64,000 nt of DNA from Apoderus coryli. Its lineage: Eukaryota > Arthropoda > Insecta > Coleoptera > Attelabidae. A program made the translations under genes and the position numbers. Shown here in pieces: positions 11,943 to 23,578 of this stretch (position 1 is its first letter; each line of letters opens with the position of its first letter). Where the stretch lies: NCBI GenBank assembly GCA_911728435.2, contig OU452213.1, positions 7,915,834-7,979,833 of the forward strand, given 5' to 3'. The notes beneath the pieces were generated by a model. That model had not been told where the DNA came from. It made no database searches and worked only from the letters and a program-made list of their open reading frames with translations.

Positions 11943-12440
11943 CCTTTATTTATTGTCGTTATTTAGATTTGTTGTGCTCTCTACTGGTCTTTGTAAGACG
12001 TACTCATTATGAGTTACATTTCTTGCATGAGGATTTTCATCAGCCCACACATGCTCAGTATGCATGTTGAAAACCCCACTTCTGGTAAATGTGGCTTCGT
12101 CTGTGAATATAATATTAGAAAAAAACTTTGAGTTTATTTCTCTCATATCCAAAAGTCACTGACAAAACTCTAGACGCTGCGGAAAATCTGTTGTTAAAAG
12201 ATCTTGGGCTTAGCGGTAGTGATAACGGTACAGTTGTTGAGTTTTCTTCAAAATGATGTTAAATATTTTCCTCATTTCGTACGTTTCTAACGGTTCTATT
12301 TCTTCCTCTATCATATTTCTTGAATTGTAGCGTTCCAGTTTCTCGTAAACGCCGTTGAAAGAAACGTTTTGTAATTGGGCAAATGTCTTGTAGAAAACTT
12401 CTCTCCGTGCCTTATTGCTGCCGCACGAGCACTACCGTTG
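11943..12440 (-). pseudogene. DDE transposase remnant (Tc1/mariner-related, DUF4817-type)
   Basis: Read on the minus strand from 12440 there is a degraded helix-turn-helix region, then LEFCQ and the first catalytic box IIFTDEATFTRSG (near 12110), followed by VFNMHTEHVWADENPHA. This matches the N-terminal and first-aspartate region of a widespread insect DDE family. It contains stops and frameshifts, and the second and third acidic residues are missing. Only about 165 codons remain. Confidence 0.7.
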
Positions 12441-12619
12441 AGTGGCGGCCCGTGAGTCCTGAGGGTTGTGAGGCAGTACAAAGATTTTTATAAAAAAAAA
12501 TGTTGATTACCAATTATCAATATTATGTATATTCTTTGCTGACTAAATACTAAATACCTATTTATTTATTGTATTTATTGCCTGTCCCTAGTGTCCCTTA
12601 TATAAGGAATTACTCAGAA

Positions 12620-13740
12620 AGAAAAATGCCGATGTGAAGGATTTGTTGAGCATCATGGCAATGTTTTATAATTTAATGCTTGAGCAAAACAGGCAGATAA
12701 ACGATTTTATGAGCGATTATAAGAGTCAGCAAGATCAACTGCGAGGCATGGTCGTTCAATTGTCGAGCAGAATAGACCAGGTTGAGTCTGTGACGATAGT
12801 GCAGCGAGGAGTACTTATTCAGGCAACGCAGAGGGCATTATCAATGAGATCGATGAGCGTCATAGACGCGAAAAAAACATCATTCTATATAACATACCCA
12901 AGAGGCACAAGACGTAGCGGATGATAAAAACATTGCAAAGAACATTATAATTGCAATTTGTCCAAATATCTCTACGTCAACTATTAAAACAGTTAGGGTT
13001 GGTTCCGGCCGAAATGGAAAGCCTACCCTCTAAAGGTCACTCTTTCAGAGTATCTTCGTCACGTATCAATTTCCACCGATCAGACGCAGACACAGCGTGA
13101 CTGTTACAAATCAGTCAAAGTCGAACTAGATAGAAGAAAAGGTGATGAGAGTCCAATTTATTTATATTAGATATATTCAGGGTACTCCAGCAATCACGAG
13201 GTCAAAAAACTAGAATTAAATTAAATCTTAATATTAGATTGCTGGTAAAAAATGTCGCAAGTGTAAAAGACTTTCTACTAACTGAAAATTTTGAGGTGCT
13301 TGCCTTGTCGGAGACTTGGCTTATGGATGGTTACCCAGACAAGTGTCTCCACGTTCGCGACTACAACATCATTAGATTGCATCGTCCCACCAGAGGCGGC
13401 GGATTAGCGGTGTATGTGAAGAGCAATTTAAAAACAAAAATTGTTTTGTCCGTTATAAGTGATAGTGGTTTAGAACAGCTTGGGATAACCGTATGTATAC
13501 AAAATAAGTATAAGGGGTATAAGACAGACGTGGATGTTTTGTTTCAGTCACTCAAATTGCTGTATATCTAAAAACGCATGAAGAGGCATAGCCTCACTGT
13601 CCATCTTTGTTCCACACATTATTCTATTGCTGCAGTAATACCTACTATGCTAGACAGAATTGTGCAACTCCAATTGATATTAATGTGTTTCAAGTTTAAC
13701 GTTGATAGAGCTAAATGGAATGTGTACTCTTATAATAAAT
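12620..13740 (+). pseudogene. non-LTR retrotransposon remnant: ORF1 and endonuclease
   Basis: From 12634 an ORF1-like frame has a coiled-coil-like heptad region (LRGMVVQLSSRIDQVES) and then, in a shifted frame, DERHRREKNIILYNIP, typical of the ORF1p nucleic-acid-binding domain. From 13239 an apurinic-type endonuclease segment follows: VLALSETWL (catalytic Glu region), DYNIIRLHRP and RGGGLAVYVKS. The RT is missing. Several frameshifts separate the parts. It probably belongs to the jockey/CR1 group. Confidence 0.7.
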
Positions 13741-14210
13741 ACTTTGAAAATAAAATACGTACATGAGTACAAGCCTGCGATGAATGAATATGCAATTTAT
13801 AGCAATGCAATAGATTATCAACCCAACATAAATTAGTAAACATACATTTTTAAATTAAAAAGAACTTTGTAACACATAAAAATGTGAGCAGGTAACTGTT
13901 AGCTGATCAGTTTCTGTTTAGTAAAAAAATCGGAGACTCATATTAATCAATGTGGTAGTAGATAACAATAATTAAAAGTGGCAACTCGCCGTGCATAGGG
14001 ACTAGAGGCACTGCCTCTGACTTAAAATTATTAAATTACGGCCAGTATGGATGTTTTTATTGACGTTGGCCTACTCTCGTTCTGCGTTCGCCGACGGGCA
14101 TTAAATGGACGCACGATTTACGTGACAGTTATTTTCATAATTTTAAACAAATCATCACATACGAAAAAACACTGATTTTAACAAATTTAATAAATGTCAT
14201 TTTGACAATC
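13741..14210. other. noncoding interval
   Basis: No gene recognised. A GC-richer patch at 13990-14130 (GGCACTGCCTCTGAC) vaguely resembles 12440-12480 and could be transposon-end sequence. Confidence 0.4.
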
Positions 14211-14495
14211 TATATGATGAAATAAAAGTCTAATCTCCACAAAATAAATTCAATAGAAATCTGAACCAGATCCAAACATGTTTTGGGAACTTCATACTAG
14301 TTCCATCATCAGTGGTAATAATAAGAGAAACTTAAAATATTGTTCCAGAAAATTTCTATTTTCTGAACAATATTTTAAGTTTCTCTTATTACCACTGATG
14401 ATGGAACTAGTATCAAGTTCCGAAACATGTTTGGTTATGGTTAAGATTTCTATTGAATTTATTTTGTGGAGATTAGACTTTTATTTCATCATATA
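14211..14495. repeat. foldback (large inverted repeat) with hammerhead-like motif
   Basis: Two ~140-base arms (14211-14352 and 14359-14495) are near-exact reverse complements around a 6-base centre. Each arm contains a sequence that folds as CTGATGA, a 6-bp hairpin and a GAAAC-like box. The right arm is intact (14395-14426); in the left arm, read on the minus strand, the G of GAAAC is changed. It may be two tail-to-tail copies of a short retroposon. Confidence 0.85.
14391..14436 (+). ncRNA. hammerhead-ribozyme-like motif
   Basis: CTGATGA (14395-14401), one extra T, stem GGAACT/AGTTCC, then GAAAC (14422-14426), self-complementary ACATGT, T, and TGGT that can pair with ACCA directly upstream of CTGATGA. 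This resembles the conserved core and three stems of a hammerhead ribozyme. The extra base before stem II and the loopless stem III depart from the canonical form, so cleavage is uncertain. Confidence 0.4.
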
Positions 14496-15732
14496 AATAC
14501 GCAACTCCACTTAAGAATGGACTATTTTTTCAAATTACTTTGACAATAATTACCAAAGTAAACAATATTTTTAGAAAAAGATGGATACTGCATATACTGA
14601 AATTTTCAAACTCGAATTTCTCAAAAACCTTTAAGTTTTTCGAGAAAAAACAAGTATGCCTTTTTTATGTAGAAAAGCTTATTTTATCACATTTTTGACA
14701 CAAATGAAATAAAAGGCACAAGAAAAAAAAGTTAGGTTGTAATTAAGGTCCCCCCGTATGGTCATCCTTTTTTATTAAATTTCATGTGAGTTTACGACAT
14801 TTAACTAGGTGAAGAAATATGCTACAACATTTGATTAATTCATCTGTACTCATTTCGAAAATATTTCAAAGAAAATCGTCCTCAGGCAGTCATCTTTAAC
14901 ACCCTCTGTATCTTTGTAAATAAGGACTTTTCGAAAAATTACAATTTAGGCTTTTCTGATGATTAGACGTTCCCAATTCGCTCACAAATTTTGACCACCT
15001 ATTTTAGAATCTCTAGGTCAGGCAGGGTACTTCTGGGATCATCCTCGTATAAATATATTGTATTTTTATAAATAATTTATGGTTGCAACTGGTATTTTTC
15101 TTTCTATCTATATTTATTACCTACATATTACACATGTATAACATTTTCTCATTCGTGTAAACGTAGGTGTATTGTACAACTACAAACTTTTGAAATTTGG
15201 GTCAAAATGCCCACCCTCTACCTCATTAAAATATCAATTAATTTTCGTTAGAGAACACCTAATTTAAATAAATCGAACACCGCGTTTCACTTTTGACTAT
15301 ATTATAATGAGAAATGCTTACTAGAAATAAAAATATCGCGTGCTTTATTTTTTCGTTTATTATCTTTTGTAGAATTGGCATGGACGTAAAAATATTCAGA
15401 CAAATGGATAACTTTGAAAGAAGTATGTCATAATAAATATAACGGATTGGAAGAAACATATTATTATGTATAATTATTAAAGCTGTAAAGAATCAAGATC
15501 TCAAAGGCTCATAACTTGAAAATCAATCCAGGTCAATCTACGGTCATGGTATTTTGCTCAAAAAACCGTAGAGCTCACATTGAGTTCAACTTAGATATCA
15601 AAATAAATAATAATAATAATAAATGACACACAATTATTTTTCACAAATCAAGCTAAATATTTGCTTGATTTTTGATGTTAATTTAAGGAGCACTGTAAAG
15701 GCTTAATTCAGAGATCTTATGTTCGAATGAAA
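14496..15732. other. noncoding interval
   Basis: AT-rich, no recognisable coding. CTCGTATA-like ends near 15050 may be transposon debris. Confidence 0.5.
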
Positions 15733-15894
15733 ATGCTTTACGCCAACAGAAATATTCTGAATTCCAAAATGAGGCAAAAACTTCGCGAATCACTGATTGT
15801 GCCGATATTTTTCTATTGCCATTTAGTATACTATCCTTGCCTCGATTGTCGCACTAAGAATAATTTGCAAATAGTTCAAAACAGATGCTTATAA
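15733..15894 (+). pseudogene. non-LTR RT thumb fragment
   Basis: A 53-codon open segment (LYANRNILNSKM ... LRESLIVPIFFYCHLVYYPCLD ... NNLQIVQNRCL) matches the region after the catalytic core of CR1/L2-like reverse transcriptases, where a 'SLxLPxxxYCxxVY' and 'LQxVQNxC' pattern is usual. It ends at a stop and has no RT core upstream. Confidence 0.6.
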
Positions 15895-15949
15895 ATAATT
15901 TGCGAAAGTATGTTCGTGTTTCTCAAAAAATGACAAGAGACTAATGGAA

Positions 15950-16271
15950 TCCACACGTTTAAAATCCAGCGTTATGAATATATAACGTCAATAAGAAATT
16001 ACCGGTCTGAAAATCGCCCAATAATTTACTTTGACGAGACGTGGTTTGACACGCATGACACTCCTTCCCAATGACAAAAGCACCATCAAATAAAGGAAAG
16101 AGAATCACAATATTACACGCGGGATCAGAAAATGGTTCGATTCCAAATGCTTTGTGGCTTTCTGCCAAAATCATTAAGGACTCTTGTGGTGATCATCACG
16201 AAGATACAACAGTAGAGCTTTTTGAAGATTGGTTTAAAAACTTTCCCAACATTCCGCCAAACAGCGTTATA
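15950..16271 (+). pseudogene. DETW-type DDE transposase remnant, left part
   Basis: Frames give IIYFDETWFDTH (first catalytic Asp, near 16030) and, after a frameshift and stop, GKRITILHAGSENGSIPNALW, DHHEDTTVELFEDWF and PNIPPNSVI. These match an insect IS630/Tc1-like transposase family. The reading stops abruptly at the TA at 16270-16271, where a DD41D transposon is inserted. The sequence resumes at 23579 with VMDNASYHS, which carries the second catalytic Asp. Confidence 0.75.
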
Positions 16272-16357
16272 CTAGGTGGGCGAAAAGAAATCAACCTATT
16301 GGAAGATGTTCTCATTTTTGCAAATGGCGGTAAATGTCAAATCTGTTTTGACATTTG

Positions 16358-16546
16358 TGGACTAGACAGATGCAGAATACAAGTGAACAAGCCAATTCGT
16401 CTGTGGTGTTGGCGCAGCGCGAATTCAGTCGCCGATTCCCCGGCCGTCCGACACCGACTGCGCAAACACTGCGCCGTTTGGCCACCAACCTTGAAGAGTA
16501 TGGGACCACACGAGACGTTGTCAAGAGTGGTCGGCACTGGAGCGCC
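16358..16546 (+). pseudogene. DD41D transposase, N-terminal part before the BEL insertion
   Basis: Open frame with an N-terminal helix-turn-helix pattern (REFSRRFPGRPTPTAQTL, then EEYGTTRDVVKSGRHWSA). It is cut by the retrotransposon at 16547 and continues in frame at 22637 once one target duplication is discounted. GC content is clearly higher than in the BEL element, consistent with a different origin. Confidence 0.75.
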
Positions 16547-16808
16547 TGTTCAATATTTATTGTTCACTCTATATGTTTAGTTTAATTGTTTATGATATTA
16601 ATTTTAATTGTAAAAAAATTATAGTTATCCAATGTTATTATAAAAAAAAAAAAAATAAAGTTGTCAAGTTGACTTTCTATAAAAAAAAGTTATAAAATTA
16701 TTCAAGAAAATTAATTAAAAGCTCGATTGAAAATCAATAGTAATAAAACGGTCATTCGAGCCAGAATTTGTAAATAATCTTATTACAGGTAAATCTGAAT
16801 AAGTTACA
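16547..16808 (+). repeat. BEL 5' LTR
   Basis: 262 bp, starting TGTTCAATA and ending GTTACA. It contains a long poly-A run followed by AATAAAG, a likely polyadenylation signal. The last 60 bases form the first unit of a tandem duplication that continues over the primer-binding site. Confidence 0.93.
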
Positions 16809-16882
16809 TGGTCCTTCGAGCCGGATTTGTAAATAATCTTATTACAGGTAAATCTGAATAAGTTACATGGTCCTTCTTAGCC
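16809..16882 (+). repeat. duplicated primer-binding site and LTR tail
   Basis: TGGTCCTTCGAGCC at 16809 starts with the TGG expected to pair with a tRNA CCA end. It is followed by a second copy of the LTR tail (to 16867) and then a second site, TGGTCCTTCTTAGCC, at 16868. The LTR itself holds a related GGTCATTCGAGCC near 16750. So about 59 bp are present twice at the LTR/leader junction and once at the 3' LTR end. Confidence 0.75.
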
Positions 16883-16902
16883 ACTGAACTAACTGTGGTA
16901 AA

Positions 16903-19900
16903 ATGTCCGAAAATATCAACGTTCGTCGTAGTGAAAGATTAAAACAAAAAGAAGTTCAAGAAAATTCGAAATCTGAGCCTGCAAATAATCAAATACCAAT
17001 GAGTTCTCATGGTAGCAGTGTGAAGATGAGTTCGAAAAAGTCGAAGGAAAAGTCTAAAGTAAGCAGTAAGAAAAGTGAAGCAATACGACGGCAGTTGGAA
17101 ATAGAAACAGAAATCAAGAAGAAAGAACTTGAACAAGAAGAATTAAAGAAAAACCAAGAATTACTAGATTTACAATTAGCACTAAAACTTGCTCAAATAG
17201 ATGAAGATGAGTCTGAAAAGTCTGAGTCAACGGAAAGTGAGTCAGTGTGTCAACCAAATATGGAGAATTGGATAAATCATAAAAATCCTTGGTGTGAAAA
17301 TAATGTTACTAATCAAAATATTGAGTTAACAAATTACACAGAGTCTTTCAAGGTAAGAGAACATTTGTATAATAAATCAATTAATTCCATCGATCACGCT
17401 CAACCTCAACTAAATTCTGTCGAAAAAATGATTTCTCGTCAATCAATTCCAAAAGAACTTCCAATTTTTACCGGAAATCCATTGGATTGGCCAAATTTTA
17501 TTTATCAATACAAAAATTCGTCTAAAATATGTGGATATTCTCAAGAAGAAAATCACTCTAGGCTACAAAAATGTTTAAAAGGATATGCACTAAAAACTGT
17601 TAGAAATCTATTAATAATGCCTAATAATGTTCCGAAAATTATTGAAACACTACAGAGTAGATTTGGACAATCACATCAAATAATTTTTATGCTATTAGAG
17701 AAAGTAAAGAATTTCCCTATTGTAAAAGAAGATCGATTGGACTTAATAATAAATTTATCAGATGAAATAAACAATCTCGTTGGTACAATTGAATCGCTTA
17801 ATGATGAAGATCACTTAAGAAATCCTACCTTACTACATGATCTCATTAATAAATTACCAAATTCTTATAAAATGCTATGGGCAGAATATATTTCTAATCT
17901 AAATCCTCTAAATAAATTAAAAGAATTCACTAAATGGTTAAATAATAAAGCAATGACAGCATGTCAGTTTCAAACGCCAAAATTTTTTGACAATCATGCT
18001 GATAACAATGACAAGTATCGTAAATTTCAAAACAAACCCAACAATACTTTTACAACAATCGCCAAAAAACGATGTATTTGTTGTAACAAAAATATGCATT
18101 ATTTAAATACATGTGATATGTTTAAATCGTATTCTCACGAAGAAAAAATGAAATTTTTAAAATCAAAGAAGATTTGTAGTTATTGTTTAATTCCTTATCA
18201 TACAGAAGAAAATTGTAAAAAGAAGAAACTCTGTGGAATTAATCATTGCCAAGAATTTCATCATAATTTGTTACATGTAAAGGAACAAACAATTAATCAT
18301 CAACTATCAACATCACAAAGTACAAATATGGATAACAATTTTCATATTTCTAATAATCATAACGTTCTTTTAAAAATAGTCCCCGTAGATATATCATATA
18401 ATTCAAAAAATGTACAAACCTATGCTTTACTAGATGATGCATCTACAGTTACCTTAATTGATCAAGATATCGCAGATGAATTAAACTTAGAAGGAACACA
18501 GAAACCACTTTGTATCCAGTGGACCAACAATCAAACAAAGGAACAAGAGGATTCACGTTCAGTATCATTCAGTATTCAAGGTCAACAAAATGAAGGAAAA
18601 ATATTTCAAATTCGACATGCTAGGACTATTAGAGGACTTTCTTTACCTAGTCAAACTGTGGATATAGGTGAGATTATAAAAACTTATCCTTATCTTAAAA
18701 ATGACAAATTAAAGTCAATGATAAATGCTATTCCTAAAATATTAATAGGGCAGGATAATTGGCCACTACTTGTCAATAGAAAGACAATTTCTGGACCATG
18801 GAATGGCCCAGCTTTAAGTAAAACCTTATTAGGATGGACTTTACATGGTAACATTTACAATCAAAGAAGTGACAATAATTATAGCGTATGTTATATTAAT
18901 AGCCAAGAAAAAGACGATCTTGATTTACTTCATGATCTCGTAAAAGAACAATGGCGTATCAATAACTCCTTTACAGAAAAATTTGAAACCCCAATGTCAA
19001 AAGAAGACAAACGTGCAAAAATAATATTAGATAAAACAATGAAAAGAATTGGAGATAGGTTTGAAACAGGTCTTTTGTGGAAGGATGAAACAATAGTTCT
19101 TCCGGAAAGCAAAAATAATGCTTTGAGAAGATTATATCACACGGAAAGAAAAATGGACAAAAATTTAGATTACGGAAAAGCTTATTGTGACAAAATTAAT
19201 GATTTGTTGGAAAAAGGATATATCAGAAAACTTTCAGAAAATGAATTTTTAAACGTTTCACCCAAAACATGGTATTTACCACATTTTGGTATTTTAAATC
19301 CAAATAAACCTAAATTAAGAATTGTATTTGATGCTTCTGCAAAATCAAATGGAGTAAGCCTGAACGATTGCCTACTTTCAGGCCCAGATTTATATAACTC
19401 TTTACATATTATTTTACTAAATTTTCGAATAAAAAGATTTGCATTTACTGCTGACATAAAAGAAATGTTTTTACAAGTAAGAGTACGTGAAGAAGATTGT
19501 CAGGCACAAAGATTTTTATATCGAGGATTGGACAGAAATCGGTCACCTGACACATACGAAATTGGTGTAGTATTTTTCGGCTCCACAAATGGACCTTGTC
19601 TGGCACAAGAAGCGAAAAATAGAAATGCATCAGAATTTCAAGAACAATTTCCTGAAGCAGCTAAAGCAATAATTAAACATCATTACATGGATGATATTTA
19701 GGTAATGCAGATACTATTCAGGAAGCAAGAAAATTAATTCAAGATGTCATTTATGTGCATTTAAAAGGAGGATTTTTCATTTGTAATTGGATCTCTAATT
19801 CTCCAGAAATTTTAAGCTATATTGATAGAGAAAAATTGGCACATCCAAATGAATTGAATAAAACATTAATTTCGAATACAGAAAATTCTATAGAAAGAAT

Positions 19901-22330
19901 TTTAGGCGTCTATTGGAATCCTGAAGATGATACTTTTATATTCAATACAAAATTCCATAAGATAAATAAAGATATTTTGAATAACAAAAAACGACCAACA
20001 AAAAGAGAGATTTTACAAATAATAATGTCGATTTTTGATCCTATTGGTTTTTTATCTCATTTTATTGTCAAGGAAAAGTACTGCTACAAGATATTTGGCG
20101 TAGTAAATTAGGATGGGAAGATGAAATAACTGAGATTTTAAATGAAAAATGGCAAATATGGTTAGGCGATCTTAAACACATTTTTAATTTTAAAGTTCCT
20201 AGAATATATTTTAATTTAGATAGATTAAAGTCAAATATACAACTCCACATATTCTGTGATGCTTCAGAAAGAGCATACGCAACAGTTGCATATTTGAGAT
20301 GCGAGGAAAATGGACAGATTGAAGTGTCTTTTGTCAATGCTAAAGCAAAAGTTACACCGTTAAAACCAGTTTCAATTCCAAGGCTAGAGCTTCAAGCAAG
20401 TCTAATAGGAGCACAGTTAGGTAACTATTTAAATCGTAATTTAGATCTAAATATTTCAAGAGTTTTTTATTGGACTGATTCAAAAACAGTTTTATATTGG
20501 ATTAAAGCCGAAGCACGGAGATTTAAAGTATTTGTTGCACAACGTGTTGGTGAAATTCAAAATTTAACCAACTCAAATGATTGGAGATACATATCTTCAA
20601 AAGAAAACGTCGCAGATGAAGCAACAAAGAGGCATGATAATTTGAAGTTTTCTAATGAAAGTCGATGGTTATCAGGCCCGAAATTTCTCTATCTTACACA
20701 AGAAAACTGGCCGGGACAAGAATTAAGAAATTTAGAAAATATTAATATAAATGATTTCGAGGAAAGAAAAGAATTCGTTTTTACTAATTTGCAGAATTTA
20801 AAGTTAACACTACCCATACCAAATTACGAACATTTTTCAAAATGGACAAAATTGTTACGATCAACAGCTTGGATGTTAAGGTTTATTAAAAACGTTCGAA
20901 ACCAAAATATTCAAAGAAAATCTGTTTTAAAGTTAAATTCTAAAATTTCAAATTTAGAAGAGCTAGATGTTGATGAACTTAATATTGCTGAAAATTTACT
21001 TTATAAAAGAATTCAAGAAGACTGTTTTATGCATGAAATAATATGTTTAAAAAATAATGAAGAAATTAGCAAGTCAAGTAGATTAAGGTCAATGTCAAGT
21101 TATTTAGATAATAATGGAATATTGCGCCTATCAGGAAGACTAAATAATCTATTTGATTGTGAAGAAAATTTGAAGAATCCTATAATTTTAGATCCTAAAC
21201 ATAAAATTACATCTTTAATCATTAAGTACCATCATGAAAAAGTTTACCATCATGGACAAGAAACGGTAATTAATAATTTAAGACAAAATTACTGGATTTT
21301 ACGAATGAGACAAGCAGTGAAAGCAATTTGGGCAAAATGTCAAACATGTAAAAATAGAAAAGTAACACCAAAAATTCCAATAATGGGACAGTTACCAGCA
21401 TGTAGATTGGAACCTACTGTACGACCATTCATTAATTGTGGAGTAGATTATTTTGGTCCACTTGTTGTTTCAGTAAAACGAAGTCATGAAAAACGGTATG
21501 GTGTTATATTTACATGCATGGTTACTAGGGCTGTTCATTTAGAAATAGCACATGACTTATCCACTGATAGTTTTATACATGTACTTCGACAATTTGGCTG
21601 TAGAAGAGGTTTTCCACAAGAAATGTATAGTGATAATGGCAGTAATTTTAAAGGTGCTGGTCAAGAATTAAAAAGAGCATTAGAAGAGTTAAATCAACCT
21701 GAAATATTAAAATTTGGCAGTTTAAATAGAATGAAATGGAATTTCAACCCACCACTTTCTCCTCATATGGGCGGTGCATGGGAAAGATTAATAAAGAGTG
21801 TGAAAAAGATAATGAGTGAAATTCTAAAATCAAAATTTCCACAAGAATATGTGCTTAGAACCGTGTTGGCTGAAGCAGAAAATATTTTGAATTCAAGACC
21901 ACTGACACATGTATCTTTAGACTCAGATGACTCTGACGCATTAACTCCAAACCACTTTCTAATTGGTAATTCCTATAGATCAACTATGTGCTGTAATACT
22001 GAACACATAAATGTAAATCTATTAAATAAATGGAGAGCTGCACAAAAGTTAACTGATTTGTTTTGGAAGAGATGGACGCAAGAATACATGCCATTTCTTG
22101 TTAGAAGAAGTAAATGGTATAACGAAGTTTCACCTGTTAAAGAAAATGACGTGGTTATTGTCATCGATCCCGATGGACCTAGAAACTCTTGGCCAAAAGG
22201 AAGAGTCGTTTCTTGCTATGCAGGACGGGACAATAAAATACGTGTTGCTGACGTAAAGCTGAGCAATGGGAATATTTTGAAGAGACCTGTAGCGAGGCTT
22301 TGTGTACTAGATGTTCAAAGACATGAATGA
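16903..22330 (+). pseudogene. BEL/Pao gag-pol gene with two frameshifts
   Basis: The first frame (16903-19701, 932 codons) carries a charged, coiled-coil-like Gag start, Gag core, Cys/His knuckles (about residues 391-455), an aspartic protease with LLDDAST (about 510), and RT fingers and palm up to the catalytic YMDD (about 928). A one-base lesion right after YMDD shifts into the frame of 19755-20111. A second lesion near 20072 shifts into the frame ending at 22330. This last part has RNase H (CDASERAYA, YWTDSKTV), the integrase HHCC finger, integrase catalytic Asp, Asp and Glu (VDYFGP, SDNGSNF, GGAWERL), and an integrase C-terminal domain. Apart from these two indels the polyprotein looks complete. 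Both could be sequencing errors. Confidence 0.9.
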
Positions 22331-22357
22331 GTAATTTATTCCTTACACAGAATAATT

Positions 22358-22373
22358 ACTGCGGGGGATAAAA
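22358..22373 (+). promoter_or_regulatory. polypurine tract before the BEL 3' LTR
   Basis: GCGGGGGATAAAA directly abuts the 3' LTR. In LTR retroelements this is the plus-strand DNA priming site. Confidence 0.75.
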
Positions 22374-22636
22374 TGTTCAATATTTATTGTTCACTCTATA
22401 TGTTTAGTTTAATTGTTTATGATATTAATTTTAATTGTAAAAAAATTATAGTTATCCAATGTTATTATAAAAAAAAAAAAAAATAAAGTTGTCAAGTTGA
22501 CTTTCTATAAAAAAAAGTTATAAAATTATTCAAGAAAATTAATTAAAAGCTCGATTGAAAATCAATAGTAATAAAACGGTCATTCGAGCCAGAATTTGTA
22601 AATAATCTTATTACAGGTAAATCTGAATAAGTTACA
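22374..22636 (+). repeat. BEL 3' LTR
   Basis: 263 bp, identical to the 5' LTR by eye except for one extra A in the poly-A run. It is followed by the second GCGCC target duplication. Confidence 0.93.
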
Positions 22637-23488
22637 GCGCCCGTTCTGCCGAGAATATTGCCGAGGATGTCGAGCTGTCGCCGGAAACATCGACCAGACG
22701 CCGTGCCATGCAATTAGCCATCATCGAAGACCTACGCATGTTCCCGTCCAAAGTCCAGTCCGTGCATCAGCTGCTGTCTGCCGACCGCCAAACGTACGTA
22801 ATCTACGCCCAAGCCATCCTCAATCTTGAGGAAGAAGTGGACGATTTTTCGACCAAAATCATAATGAGCGATGAGGCTCATTTCCACCTCAGCGGGTACG
22901 TGAACAAGCAAAACTATCGCTTTTGGGGCACCGAAAATCCACAAGTGATGTACGAGGAGCTATTACACCCGCTCAAACTGACTGCATGGTGCGCTGTTCA
23001 CGCTGGAGGAGTCATCGGGTCATTTTTTTTCGAGAATGCCGCTGGCCAAACGACAACAGTGGACGGTGCGCGCTATAGGGCCATGTTGACCGAGTCTTTT
23101 CTGCCATAATTGAACGAATTAGGACTGAGGGACATGTGGTTCCAACAGGATGGAGCAACGGCACACACTGCTCGAGCCATAACCGATATTCTGAAGGCAG
23201 CGTTCCCGGGTCGCCTCATCTCTCGTTTTGGCGATTTGCACTGGCCCGCAAGATCGCCCGATTTAAGCGTTCCAGACTTTTTTTGAAGTCTCGTGTTTAC
23301 GTGAACAAGCCCGAGACTCTGGAAGCCCTCAAGGACAACATTCGACACGAGTGCGAGAATCTGTCATCCGAAGTTCTCGCCGAGTGATGAAAAATGCCAT
23401 AAAACGAGCCCCTATGGCAATCAATTGTGATGGCGCCCATTTGGCCGATATAATCTTCTCGACTTGACCAATAAAATTGTAAAGGTTC
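22637..23488 (+). pseudogene. DD41D transposase, C-terminal part after the BEL insertion
   Basis: Continues the frame cut at 16546. Motifs: IIMSDEAHFHLSGYVNKQN (first catalytic Asp, near 22870), LTAWCAVHAGGVIGSFFFEN, then WFQQDGATAHTAR (second Asp, near 23150) and LHWPARSPDLSVPDFF (third Asp). The second-to-third spacing is 41 residues, which defines the DD41D (rosa/Visitor-like) group. Stops at 23107-23109 and after DFF, and a frameshift near the C-terminus, show it was already decaying. Its catalytic residues remain recognisable. Confidence 0.8.
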
Positions 23489-23578
23489 AAATAAACATAA
23501 TCAACAAACAGAATCGAAGTTTTTCATTTAGAAAAAAAAAAGAGAGAGCCAAACAACATTCTTTTGGCCCACGTTGTA

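Larger units (their letters stand above)
16547..22636 (+). mobile_element. BEL/Pao LTR retrotransposon, complete with LTRs
   Basis: A 6090-bp element with LTRs at 16547-16808 and 22374-22636, both TG...CA and differing by one A in a poly-A run. It is flanked by a 5-bp target duplication, GCGCC (16542-16546 and 22637-22641), as usual for BEL/Pao. A primer-binding site follows the 5' LTR and a purine tract precedes the 3' LTR. One long gag-pol gene in the BEL order (protease, RT, RNase H, integrase) fills the body; no env is seen. Near-identical LTRs imply recent insertion. Confidence 0.93.
16272..23576 (+). mobile_element. DD41D Tc1/mariner-type transposon, split by a BEL element
   Basis: TA target duplications lie at 16270-16271 and 23577-23578. 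The TIRs are CTAGGTGGGCGAAAAGA on the left and, as complement on the right, CAACGTGGGCCAAAAGA. Without the BEL insertion and its target duplication the element is about 1.21 kb, normal for this group. It sits inside an older DETW-type transposase at the codon just before that enzyme's second catalytic Asp. Confidence 0.85.
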
